NCBI RefSeq assembly: GCF_024970185.1
Contig: NZ_CP103965.1
Coordinates: 1,546,001 to 1,610,000 of the forward strand
DNA from: Pseudomonas sp. N3-W
GTDB lineage: Bacteria > Pseudomonadota > Gammaproteobacteria > Pseudomonadales > Pseudomonadaceae
DNA length: 64,000 nt
Direction: 5' to 3'
The notes beneath the pieces were generated by a model, which was not told the DNA's origin, ran no database searches, and saw only the letters and a list, made by a program, of their open reading frames with translations. The translations under genes were made by a program, and so were the position numbers. Below, in pieces: positions 36,289 to 44,394 of this stretch; position 1 is the stretch's first letter, and each line of letters opens with the position of its first letter.

Positions 36289-36921
36289 ATGTCGCACTGT
36301 ACAAAATTTGAATTTTCTTATGTTAATGAGGAAGCCATTGCCAAAGCTTTCGGCAAGATGGGCCTTAGCCCAACGACTGGTCTGGTTTCCATATTTTCCA
36401 GCGACTTCAGTAAAAAAGTGTTGAGCAAAATAGGCTATATGGGCACGCAGCAATTTAGAGCTATTTGTGGCCGAACCGCTGATGAATTCAATCTATTTGT
36501 TTGCCAAATTGAGGATGGCTCATACAAACTCCTCATCGAACGGGAAAATGTTTCGGCCAACGATGAAGCGATAATGGCTGATTTGGCTTTAGGCTTTCAG
36601 AGAGCGTACGTCAGCGTAGCGATCGATGAAACCATCAAACGCATAGACGCGTCAGGTGTTCCGGCAAGAGTCAAAGAAACGCTTCGAGGGTTCGAGGTTG
36701 AATTTGGACCTAGCTACGAATACAGCATTCACGTCACTTTTACGGGCGATGAAATTACCGAGGAAGTGCATGGCGTGAAAGGCGACATTTGCACAAAACT
36801 TACTGAAGAACTTGAATCTCTGCTTTCTAGTCCTACTGCGGAGCTTGTGACTGAGTGGAAGCCGGAATATACCGTAGTCCATGAAGAGCAAACCCTACAA
36901 ATTCTCAGTGCGAATTTCTAG
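36289..36921 (+). CDS. Fused DUF1257 (Ycf35-like) and DUF2997 protein
   Basis: 210 residues. The N-terminal part (1-135) begins MSHCTKFEFSYVNEEAIAKAFGKMGL, like the DUF1257/Ycf35 opening MSHFT...L..AL..LG, and keeps the FxxxxDGxYxL and QRAYV features. Residues 143-195 (YSIHVTFTGDEITEEVHGVKGDICTKLTEELESLL) resemble DUF2997. In cyanobacteria and some other bacteria these are separate small proteins encoded next to a Ycf46 ATPase. GGAG precedes the ATG; the radical SAM gene starts at the base after the stop codon. Function unknown. Confidence 0.65.
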   Translation: MSHCTKFEFSYVNEEAIAKAFGKMGLSPTTGLVSIFSSDFSKKVLSKIGYMGTQQFRAICGRTADEFNLFVCQIEDGSYKLLIERENVSANDEAIMADLALGFQRAYVSVAIDETIKRIDASGVPARVKETLRGFEVEFGPSYEYSIHVTFTGDEITEEVHGVKGDICTKLTEELESLLSSPTAELVTEWKPEYTVVHEEQTLQILSANF

Positions 36922-37443
36922 ATGAAAATTAATGTACACCATATGGAGTTGAGCAGCGTTAACGGCCCCGGGTTACGCTTGACATTATGGGTGCAGGGTT
37001 GCGCGCTAAATTGTAAGGGGTGCTTCAACCAGGCGACCCACGCTCGAGAAGCGAGTTCGCTGATGTCTATTTATAAATTGGCAGAGAAGATAAATGCACT
37101 GGACATCGCTGGGGTGACCCTATCTGGGGGAGAGCCGCTCGACCAGGCGCCAGCCTTGGAGCAATTAATACACGCCGTCAATGGCGAGAAAAACTGGATA
37201 CTCTATACAGGCTATACGCCAAAGGAGATATTCCAGAATGAAGCCATGATTCGAGTTGTTAAAGCCGTAGACCTGACGCTGGCCGGTCGGTATCGGCATA
37301 ACGCTAAACATCCCTATCAGCACAAGCAGATTATCAAGACCAGCGACAGAATCGATATTGACTTTTTTCGCACTAGAAGAGTTGTCGAGTTTGTGGTTTC
37401 AAGTTCTGGCGTTACCAAAACTGGTCTTCCGATACATGTATAA
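36922..37443 (+). CDS. Small radical SAM protein (NrdG/PflA-like activating enzyme fold)
   Basis: 173 residues. The radical SAM cluster motif is Cys27-x3-Cys31-x2-Cys34 (GCALNCKGC) and the GGEP SAM-binding motif is at 69-72 in LSGGEPLDQ. The minimal size and start (MELSSVNGPGLRLTLWVQGC) are those of glycyl-radical-enzyme activases such as NrdG, but no glycyl radical enzyme is nearby, so the target is unknown and may be a neighbour protein. It begins immediately after the DUF1257-DUF2997 stop, and ends 27 bases before the ATPase gene. Confidence 0.85.
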   Translation: MKINVHHMELSSVNGPGLRLTLWVQGCALNCKGCFNQATHAREASSLMSIYKLAEKINALDIAGVTLSGGEPLDQAPALEQLIHAVNGEKNWILYTGYTPKEIFQNEAMIRVVKAVDLTLAGRYRHNAKHPYQHKQIIKTSDRIDIDFFRTRRVVEFVVSSSGVTKTGLPIHV

Positions 37444-37470
37444 CTCAGTTCAAGCGCAGGGATAATAGGC

Positions 37471-39081
37471 ATGAACCGTACCAAACAGATAACAGATTAC
37501 CTCAAAGCGCGCTATGCGATTTTGGTCATTGAAACTTTCGAGGAAGAGCGTGCGCTCAATGAAATTTCTGAAATCGCCAAGGCGCTTAGCCACCGTTTGT
37601 TCGTTTGGAACTCGACTCTAGGAGTCCAGATAAATGGCATTGTGGCTGGGGATAAAACCTTTGATTTGAAAATGGCCCTTGATTTTTGCGAAGAAAAGGC
37701 GAAGGAAGAAGGCAGTAAAAACATTTTTGTTTTTTGTGATGCTCACAATTACCTTACCTCAAGTTCAAATCCTGTCTACCGTCGTCGACTTCGAGATTTA
37801 GCCATAAATATCCGCTCGCGTGGATATCGAAGCAATTGCATTGTCGTGGCACCCAGTTTTGAAATTGCCAATGATCTTCAAAAAGAAATCACATTGATTG
37901 ATTTTTCTTTGCCGTCAAGAGTTGAGGTTAAGGATCAGATAAATAAATTTGTTAATTCCTGGCAGGGCAACAGTAGCGTTAAGATTGATCTTTCCAACGA
38001 AACCAAAGACAAAATTATTGATGCCGCTTTGGGTCTCACAGGATTAGAGATTGACAATAGTTTATCTCGCTCATTGGTGTCCAGTCTGAGTATAAATGAA
38101 AATACCATAAAGGATCTGCTTTCCGAAAAAAGACAAATTATACGGAAAACAGCTATCTTGGAGTATATAGATTCAAAAGTAAGCCTTGAGGATGTTGGAG
38201 GGCTGGCAACTCTTAAGAAGTGGCTCCATTTGCGTAGCCAGTGTTTTGGGCAGCTTGCTCAGGAGTTCGGGGTCGGAACCCCGAAGGGTTTGCTCTTAAC
38301 TGGAGTTCCTGGTTGCGGTAAGTCTCTAACTGCGAAATGCGTATCTTCGTCATGGAACATGCCCTTATTGCGTTTGGATATGGGAAAAATCTTCCAAGGG
38401 TTGGTTGGATCTTCAGAATCCAATATTCGTTCTGCACTACGTACTGCCGAAGCTATTTCGCCCTGCATCCTCTGGATCGATGAAATTGAAAAAGGACTTT
38501 CTGGCTCCTCCGGAGGAGCGTCTGATGGTGGCACGGCTACACGCGTATTCGGTACACTGTTAACTTGGATGCAAGAAAAAACGGCACCTGTTTTTGTCTT
38601 TGCTACCGCTAACAATATAAACAGCTTACCTCCAGAGTTGTTGAGAAAGGGACGATTCGACGAAATATTCTTCGTTGACTTTCCGTCGACATTAGAAAGA
38701 AAGAAGATTCTTGAAATACATCTGAAGAAATTGAAGCGTGACCCAGAAAAATTTGATCTGGATCGATTGGCGGCTTTAGGAGGCGAGTCGAATTTTGGTA
38801 AGGACATTGTGCTTTCTGGTGCTGAAATCGAAGCTTGGGTTGGGGACTCGCTGATTGAAGCGTTCTCACGGCGGATGAATGGCTCTGGTGATGTAGACGA
38901 CCTGACGATGGCTGATTTCGAAACTACTATTTTGCGGTTAGTACCGATGAGCAAAATGCGTAAACACGAGTTCACAAAACTTCGTGATTGGGCGAATCAA
39001 AATGCAATTAGCGCTTCGGCTATGGTTGCCGGTCAGAATGATACGGAAACTCAAATAGGCGGCAGGCAAATTGATTTTTAA
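37471..39081 (+). CDS. Ycf46-type AAA+ ATPase
   Basis: 536 residues. An N-terminal domain (1-230; MNRTKQITDYLKARYAILVIETFEEERAL) is followed by the AAA+ core: Walker A GVPGCGKS at 278-285, Walker B ILWIDEIE at 333-340, sensor ATANN at 378-382 and arginine fingers in LLRKGRFD (392, 395). The domain order and N-terminus match Ycf46 of plastids and cyanobacteria, whose role is thought to involve photosynthesis or carbon uptake; here in a Pseudomonas the role must differ. Last gene of the four-gene operon; a remodelling role on its partners is inference. Confidence 0.85.
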   Translation: MNRTKQITDYLKARYAILVIETFEEERALNEISEIAKALSHRLFVWNSTLGVQINGIVAGDKTFDLKMALDFCEEKAKEEGSKNIFVFCDAHNYLTSSSNPVYRRRLRDLAINIRSRGYRSNCIVVAPSFEIANDLQKEITLIDFSLPSRVEVKDQINKFVNSWQGNSSVKIDLSNETKDKIIDAALGLTGLEIDNSLSRSLVSSLSINENTIKDLLSEKRQIIRKTAILEYIDSKVSLEDVGGLATLKKWLHLRSQCFGQLAQEFGVGTPKGLLLTGVPGCGKSLTAKCVSSSWNMPLLRLDMGKIFQGLVGSSESNIRSALRTAEAISPCILWIDEIEKGLSGSSGGASDGGTATRVFGTLLTWMQEKTAPVFVFATANNINSLPPELLRKGRFDEIFFVDFPSTLERKKILEIHLKKLKRDPEKFDLDRLAALGGESNFGKDIVLSGAEIEAWVGDSLIEAFSRRMNGSGDVDDLTMADFETTILRLVPMSKMRKHEFTKLRDWANQNAISASAMVAGQNDTETQIGGRQIDF

Positions 39082-39445
39082 TCTGGGGTGATATGGCGGC
39101 CTAACCGCTTAATCCTAGCGACACGCCCCCTGCGGATCAGCAGAACCGCGTGGGCCCAAGGAAGAAAGGATGACCTTCGGGGCCAACATTTCTACCCTCG
39201 AAAAAGAACTCCGAACCGCTAGATTTGGATGTCGGTGAGCAGGGTGGCTATCGGCACAAAGCATGCGCGCGTGAACGGCTGCTTCTGGCCGATTGCTGCC
39301 TGTCGAGAGAACCCCAAGCATAGCAACGGCAGAGGTGAAAAGGTTTAGGGCAAACTCAGGGCCGTCATAGACCACTGGACACCTGGAGCAAAGGACGAAA
39401 GCGGCGTATTTTCTGGCCTGATGTGGTCCACAGGGACGCAAGAAG
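39082..39445. other. Gene-free stretch between Ycf46 operon and right att copy
   Basis: 364 bases without a convincing frame on either strand. Composition returns towards the Pseudomonas average. It could be debris from an earlier insertion; I find no integrase remnant. Confidence 0.5.
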
Positions 39446-39523
39446 GGGTTCGAATCCCTATCTCTCCGCCATTACATAGAAAAAGCCCCGTAGCTGAAAA
39501 GTTACGGGGCTTTTTCGTTTCTG
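39446..39523 (+). repeat. att-type direct repeat, right copy
   Basis: Identical over 78 bases to the tRNA-Ser 3' end and terminator at 31517-31594. It marks the right edge of the first island. The next 90 bases resemble the flank of the third copy at 41625-41715, so this copy kept some of the original chromosomal sequence. Confidence 0.92.
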
Positions 39524-39556
39524 CTTGTTCAGAATCATGCTACTTCAATCAGGCAC

Positions 39557-39612
39557 TTACGGTTGTGAGTGGCCCAGATTTCTTTTGATCAGGTCTTACA
39601 CGTCCTTGTGGG
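39557..39612 (-). pseudogene. 3' fragment of the small conserved gene at 41658-41864
   Basis: These 56 bases match the last 18 or so codons of that gene (DLIKRxLGHSQP and stop) with a TAC to TAA change. Similarity ends abruptly after GTGGG. The rest of 39613-39754 shows no supported gene. Confidence 0.75.
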
Positions 39613-39754
39613 AAGCGGGCAGCATCACACCTTGGCTTGCGAAATACGCCCAGACGATCACAGCCCGGACAGTCCCTGCACAAGCGGTTCGATTAACCGC
39701 ATCAGCCCTTCGGCCAACGGGATAATCAAACCGCCGACGTGAGTCGTTTTCGTA

Positions 39755-40657
39755 TCAACACATACACAGACGACGGGTCAGATCATTCAAAAGCCATCGG
39801 CCTGCTTTCCCTAAAGAGCGATTTTGCATGTGCGCTGCGTAGATCGTAAGTGTGTCGGGTGTGCGCTGAAGTTCGGCAGTTAACTCAAGCGGTAGGAGGC
39901 GTCCTGAAGCCAGATGATCCGCAATCAGGTGCTCTGGCATTCGGCACCAACCGAACCCGGCGAGCAAGAAATCCAGCCGCCGTGCCAAATCTACAAACCG
40001 CCACTGGTGACTGCTTGTCACCCCATAGCTGGGGCCGTCGGGAGAAACCGGATCGGAAAGTATCAGTTGCACATAAGGCTTGAGGTCAGCACTGGTTGCC
40101 CGACGGCCTAACATGGCCAAGGGATGCCCGCTGGCGACGACTGGCTTCAAGTCGACGCTGAGCAGCGGCAGTGCAGTGACATCGTCGGGCACTGTCGGAA
40201 TCAATGTGCAAAGCGCTAGTGCTGCATCGCCGTTGCGCAATCGACGCTCTGCGCCGCCCAAGCCTTCTGTAGAGAAACTCACGGCCAGATGCGGAAAAGC
40301 CTCACGGAGCGCGCGCAGGCTTTCGATGAGCGGTGCGCTAGGGACTAAAGGGTCAATGGCGAGCGCCAACTCCGGCTCAACCCCTGCTGCCGTACTTGCT
40401 GCCATGGCTTCAAACTGGGCAGCGCTTGCCAGCACTGCGCGCGCTTGAACCACGAGGACTCGACCTACCTCAGTGAGCGTTGGACGATGGCCGCTGCGAT
40501 CAAACAGCCTCACACCTTGAACTGATTCAAGTGTGGCAATCGACTGGCTAATGGCAGATTGAGCACGCCGCAGGTGACGTCCCGTTGCCGAGAAACTGCC
40601 TGTATCAGCAATGGTTACAAGGATCCGCAACTGATCCAGGCTGAGATTTCCGATCAT
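39755..40657 (-). CDS. LysR-family transcriptional regulator
   Basis: 300 residues. The N-terminal winged helix-turn-helix (LDQLRILVTIADTGSFSATGRHLRRAQSAISQSIATLE) and an effector domain are complete. It is divergent from the azoreductase gene with 138 bases between, the usual layout for a LysR protein and its target. Together they occupy the 2-kb segment between the second and third att-like copies. The inducer is not predictable. Confidence 0.9.
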   Translation of the reverse strand: MIGNLSLDQLRILVTIADTGSFSATGRHLRRAQSAISQSIATLESVQGVRLFDRSGHRPTLTEVGRVLVVQARAVLASAAQFEAMAASTAAGVEPELALAIDPLVPSAPLIESLRALREAFPHLAVSFSTEGLGGAERRLRNGDAALALCTLIPTVPDDVTALPLLSVDLKPVVASGHPLAMLGRRATSADLKPYVQLILSDPVSPDGPSYGVTSSHQWRFVDLARRLDFLLAGFGWCRMPEHLIADHLASGRLLPLELTAELQRTPDTLTIYAAHMQNRSLGKAGRWLLNDLTRRLCMC

Positions 40658-40795
40658 GCCCCATCACTTAAACAGATGGACTCAATCATATTTACATCAC
40701 TCCTGCGTAGAGATCGCATTGGGTAGAGTGTGTAGCACATCGTCTAAAGCGACAACGCAAAACATACCGCGCGTCACCGCGCAGGAGTTACTTTC

Positions 40796-41410
40796 ATGTC
40801 CAGGCTTCTCACCATTGAAACCAGCCCACGGGGGGATGCGTCAATCTCCCGGCAGATCACTCGCCGATTTATGGCCGCGTGGGAAGTTGCACACCCTGGG
40901 GGCGTCATCAAAATACGGGATCTAACGGACACTCCGCTTACCTTCGTGACGGCCCCCTGGTTACAGGCTTACTTCACTCCGCAAATCCAACATTCGCCAG
41001 AAATGAAAGCCGTGTTGCAGCTATCCGATGAGCTTGTGGCCGAGTTGCTGGAAACCGATCACGTGGTTATTTCAACGCCGGTCTACAACTATAACGTCCC
41101 TGCGGCGCTCAAGGCCTGGGTGGATCACGTGGTACGTAAAGGCTTGACCTTGGGCTTTGATGGTAAAGGGCTGGTGACGGGTAAAAAGGCAACGGTGCTG
41201 CTCGCCTCGGGAGGTGTATACACCAGCGACTCCCCGATTAGAGACCGTGACATTGCGACCCAATATTTGAAACTGATCCTGAACGTCCTGGGTATCACAG
41301 ATGTCACCTTTATTGCGGCCGGCGGCGCTAAAGCTGTAGATCTCGGAGAAATCAGCATGCACGACTTTCTAGCTACATTTGATCATCACATTCAAAAGTC
41401 GCTGGTTTAG
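40796..41410 (+). CDS. FMN-dependent NADH:quinone/azo reductase (AzoR family)
   Basis: 204 residues, flavodoxin-like fold. [25 protein letters not shown] carries the FMN-phosphate loop, and [29 protein letters not shown] is the AzoR signature. These enzymes reduce quinones and azo compounds and protect from electrophile stress. Probably controlled by the divergent LysR gene. AGGAG lies about seven bases before the ATG at 40796. Confidence 0.9.
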   Translation: MSRLLTIETSPRGDASISRQITRRFMAAWEVAHPGGVIKIRDLTDTPLTFVTAPWLQAYFTPQIQHSPEMKAVLQLSDELVAELLETDHVVISTPVYNYNVPAALKAWVDHVVRKGLTLGFDGKGLVTGKKATVLLASGGVYTSDSPIRDRDIATQYLKLILNVLGITDVTFIAAGGAKAVDLGEISMHDFLATFDHHIQKSLV

Positions 41411-41559
41411 ACAGCATTTCTCCTGCTCCATACCATTGTGCTTTATCGACTTCGCGTGGTTAAGCGGGCATCCAGTTATGAATAACAAAGGGGCAGATTT
41501 ATTTCGGCGCCTTCATGGTGCTTGCGTTTCGGGCTGCAGAGCATTTAGCAGAGTGTCCA

Positions 41560-41624
41560 TATCTCTGCGCCATTACACAGAAAAAGCCCCATAACTGAAA
41601 AGTTACGGGGCTTTTTCGTTTCTG
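41560..41624 (+). repeat. Third, diverged att-like copy (terminator part)
   Basis: 65 bases matching 31530-31594 with four mismatches. It includes the CCGCC-ATTACA junction and the whole hairpin terminator but not the tRNA T-loop. It marks the original chromosomal side of the tRNA-Ser locus. Confidence 0.82.
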
Positions 41625-41657
41625 CTCTTTCAGAGCTGTACCACTTCAACCAGGCAC

Positions 41658-41864
41658 TTACGGTTGCGAGTGGCCCAGTTTTCTTTTGATCAGGTCGTAC
41701 ACGTCCTTGTGGGTGGCGTTGTGCAGGGATTTATCCTTGCAGGCCGAGGCGAGGAACGTTTTGACCTCTTCCTTTGCATGAGGGTAGAGGCCCGCGACGT
41801 AGTCGGCTTCGTGAGTCTGAGTGCAGTTGAAGTGTTTGTCGTCTTTCGCTTTATCTCTAGCCAT
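41658..41864 (-). CDS. Conserved small hypothetical protein
   Basis: 68 residues, charged, one likely domain (MARDKAKDDKHFNCTQTHEADYVAGLYPHAKEEVKTFLASACKDKSLHNATHKDVYDLIKRKLGHSQP). AAGGAG precedes the ATG at 41864. I recall similar small proteins next to this tRNA in other Pseudomonas, but have no function for it. Its 3' end is duplicated at 39557-39612. The gap 41865-42328 holds no other supported gene. Confidence 0.75.
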   Translation of the reverse strand: MARDKAKDDKHFNCTQTHEADYVAGLYPHAKEEVKTFLASACKDKSLHNATHKDVYDLIKRKLGHSQP

Positions 41865-42328
41865 TGCGAAGCTCCTTTTGAGTGCGATTGATTTTCGGTG
41901 GCCAAGGCTTTTTTGCCCCAAGCGTCGCTGAGCTTAAGGGCAAAATTACTTCCTGCCAGGCGAGCCAGAAAATCAGGAGCGGGATGTCAGACGATGCCAG
42001 TGTTCGTCTTTTCGTTAAACGTAAAGTGTTGTTCGATACTCGCAGGCACTGTTATTGCCAAGAGAGCCCTTTGAGGTCGGCCAAAACTGTTCAGCGCATT
42101 TGAACAAGCCTGGAGGCAGTCGGTTTTTTTAGCCATCGAGCATGTGTTGCGAATGATTTGAGGGCATTTCCTACACCTACTTACGTCTGAAAAAATGGCC
42201 AAAACCGCCGCCTTTTCGCCCTTGCATCACCTCTCTTGCTCCTGCTTAATACGACTCGGCTCATGGCGCTGAGAAACGCTTCGGCGACTGAAGATTGTTG
42301 CAAAATCACTATAAGAAAGAGCAATCAA

Positions 42329-43297
42329 TTGACTCATCAGCACGGAACGCAACTGGCCGGGCATGTGGCGCTTTCGCTCGTGGTCCCGGTGTTCAATGAA
42401 GCGGCGACCATTGATTTGTTCATCGCGCGGATTACTGACGTTTTCAGGGACGAGGCCTTGGTGGGGCTGGAGATGGTGTTCGTCAATGACGGCAGCACCG
42501 ACGCCACGCTGGACCTGCTTCTGGAGCGCCAAAAGGCCGATCCGCGGGTGCGTATCGTCGATCTGAGCCGCAATTTCGGCAAGGAAGCGGCGTTGACCGC
42601 TGGCTTGCAGACGGCCACCGGCCAGGTGGTGGTGCCGATCGATGTCGATTTGCAGGACCCGCCGGAAGTCATTCTTCAGATGATCGCGCGCTGGCGTGAG
42701 GGCTATGAGGTGGTGCTGGGTCACCGTGTGAGTCGGCGCAGCGATTCCTGGGCCAAGCAAACGTCGGCCAACTGGTTTTATCGCCTGCACAACAAAATCT
42801 CTGATCAACCGTTGCCCAAGGATGTCGGGGATTTCCGCCTGATGGATCGCTGCGTGGTGGATGCCTTGCAGTCCTTGCCCGAGTCCCGGCGTTTCATGAA
42901 AGGCCTGTTCGCCTGGGTCGGGTTTCGCACCACCCATGTCGATTACGAACGTCCGGAGCGGGTAGCGGGGGAGAGCAAGTTCAATGGCTGGCGCTTGTGG
43001 AATTTCGCGCTGGAAGGCATCACCAGTTTCAGCACCGACCCACTGAAGGTCTGGACTTATCTGGGGCTGTTCGTTTCTCTGGTTTCTTTTGCATTCGCCA
43101 TTTTCATCGTGGTGCGCACGCTGTTCACCGGAATTGATGTGCCGGGCTACGCCTCGCTGATGGTCGCCGTGACGTTTCTCGGTGGTTTGCAGCTGATCGG
43201 CATCGGTGTACTGGGTGAATACCTGGGCCGAACCTATATCGAATCGAAACGCCGACCGGTTTATCTGGTGCGTCGTGTCTATGACCCCAAGGGCTGA
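42329..43297 (+). CDS. Family 2 glycosyltransferase (GtrB/ArnC-like)
   Basis: About 322 residues from a TTG at 42329 (AAAGAG upstream); an ATG at 42263 is an alternative. The GT-A domain has SLVVPVFNEA, VNDGSTD and PIDVDLQDPPE, typical of polyprenyl-phosphate sugar transferases. Two membrane spans near the C-terminus (LGLFVSLVSFAFAIFIVV and SLMVAVTFLGGLQLIGIGVLG) fit GtrB or ArnC. It should charge undecaprenyl phosphate with a sugar for transfer to a glycan. First of four tightly packed genes. Confidence 0.88.
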   Translation: MTHQHGTQLAGHVALSLVVPVFNEAATIDLFIARITDVFRDEALVGLEMVFVNDGSTDATLDLLLERQKADPRVRIVDLSRNFGKEAALTAGLQTATGQVVVPIDVDLQDPPEVILQMIARWREGYEVVLGHRVSRRSDSWAKQTSANWFYRLHNKISDQPLPKDVGDFRLMDRCVVDALQSLPESRRFMKGLFAWVGFRTTHVDYERPERVAGESKFNGWRLWNFALEGITSFSTDPLKVWTYLGLFVSLVSFAFAIFIVVRTLFTGIDVPGYASLMVAVTFLGGLQLIGIGVLGEYLGRTYIESKRRPVYLVRRVYDPKG

Positions 43298-43300
43298 ACC

Positions 43301-44011
43301 ATGGATCTCAAGGAAACCGACATCCTCGGTTCAAGCATTGACCAGCATTGGTATTACGCCTCAAAAGCGGCGGCTACCCGGCGTTTGCTCGGCGATACGC
43401 CGATCAGCAAAATGCTCGACGTCGGGGCGGGCTCGGGTTTTTTTACCCATCATTTGCTGAAACATTCTGCCGCCACCGAAGCCTGGTGCGTGGACATCAG
43501 TTACGAGGCCGACTCCGACGCCACGACCGCGGGCAAACCGGTGCATTACCGTCGCGACATCGAGGCGGTAGACGCTGATCTGGTGCTGCTGATGGACGTG
43601 CTGGAGCATGTCGATGACGACGTCGGATTACTCAAGATGTACGTCGACAAAGTCCCCTCCGGCAGCCGTTTTCTGATGACGGTGCCGGCGTTTCAGTTTC
43701 TCTGGAGCGGGCACGATGACTTTCTCGAACACAAACGCCGCTACACCCTGGCGCAATTCGAAGCCGTGGCTCGGGATGCCGGTTTGACGGTGAAGCAGGG
43801 CGTCTATTACTTCGGTGCGATTTTCCCGATTGCCGCGAGCTTGCGGCTGTTGCCCAAAGGCGCACAACCGTCGCCGCCGCGTTCGCAGCTCAAGCAGCAT
43901 CACCCGTTGGTCAACTCGGTGTTGAAGGCCCTGTGCACGGTCGAGCTGCCGTTCATGGGCGTGAACCGGTGGGCGGGGTTGACCGTATTCGTATTGGCGC
44001 AGAAGCCGTGA
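43301..44011 (+). CDS. SAM-dependent methyltransferase
   Basis: 236 residues, class I fold. The SAM motif is MLDVGAGSGFFTHHLL at about residues 38-53, with LVLLMDVLEHVDDD later. It starts three bases after the glycosyltransferase and its stop overlaps the GtrA start (GTGA). The substrate is unknown; a sugar or lipid intermediate of the cluster is plausible. Confidence 0.86.
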   Translation: MDLKETDILGSSIDQHWYYASKAAATRRLLGDTPISKMLDVGAGSGFFTHHLLKHSAATEAWCVDISYEADSDATTAGKPVHYRRDIEAVDADLVLLMDVLEHVDDDVGLLKMYVDKVPSGSRFLMTVPAFQFLWSGHDDFLEHKRRYTLAQFEAVARDAGLTVKQGVYYFGAIFPIAASLRLLPKGAQPSPPRSQLKQHHPLVNSVLKALCTVELPFMGVNRWAGLTVFVLAQKP

Positions 44012-44394
44012 CCTCAGCCGAAAAGTCAGCGCTGATCAAGCGTGGCCTGCGTTTTGCCGTGACGGGGGTGTTCGTCACGGGCCTGCATGCATTGGTGGCG
44101 ATACTGTTTTTCAACTTCGTATCGCCTCAACCTCCCCTGGCCAACGGCGTGGCGTTTGCCGTGGCGACGGTGGTGTCTTATCTGATCAACACCACCTGGA
44201 GTTTCTCTGCCCAACTGCATGGCCGCACGCTGCTGCGTTTCATGACGGTCTCGGGTGTGGGCTTCTTGCTGGCAATGTTGGTGGCCTGGGTCGCACAGAT
44301 GGCCGGGCTCAACTATTTGCTGGGGATCGGCGCGGTGGCGGTGACCATCCCGGTCTTCACCTTTGTGATGCATAACTTCTGGACGTATCGATGA
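44008..44394 (+). CDS. GtrA-family membrane protein
   Basis: About 128 residues, four membrane spans, with FAVTGVFVTGLHALVAILFF and the closing HNFWTYR of the GtrA family. GtrA is thought to flip lipid-linked glucose across the inner membrane. The GTG at 44008 overlaps the methyltransferase stop and the gene overlaps the next start (ATGA), so all three are coupled. Confidence 0.87.
   Translation: MTSAEKSALIKRGLRFAVTGVFVTGLHALVAILFFNFVSPQPPLANGVAFAVATVVSYLINTTWSFSAQLHGRTLLRFMTVSGVGFLLAMLVAWVAQMAGLNYLLGIGAVAVTIPVFTFVMHNFWTYR

Larger units (their letters stand above)
31543..39523. mobile_element. Genomic island inserted at tRNA-Ser (CGA)
   Basis: About 7.9 kb bounded by the perfect 78-bp repeat. 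It carries a DUF6124 gene, a decayed T6SS PAAR/effector module with two candidate immunity genes, and the DUF1257-DUF2997/radical SAM/Ycf46 operon. Base composition drops: lines counted by eye give 21 of 60 G+C at 36301-36360 and 20 of 60 at 37681-37740, against 39 of 60 at 29521-29580. No integrase, transposase or plasmid gene is visible, so it may be a remnant or need a helper in trans. The 31595-31773 stretch has no gene that I can support. Confidence 0.8.

Noticed and set aside
39115..39441. 108-codon minus-strand frame beside the right att copy, considered as an integrase remnant
   Set aside because: No tyrosine recombinase motif or other domain can be seen.
41986..42105. 39-codon frame after AGGAGCGGG between the small gene and the glycosyltransferase
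   Set aside because: Ribosome site spacing is too short and no similarity is known; left unannotated.
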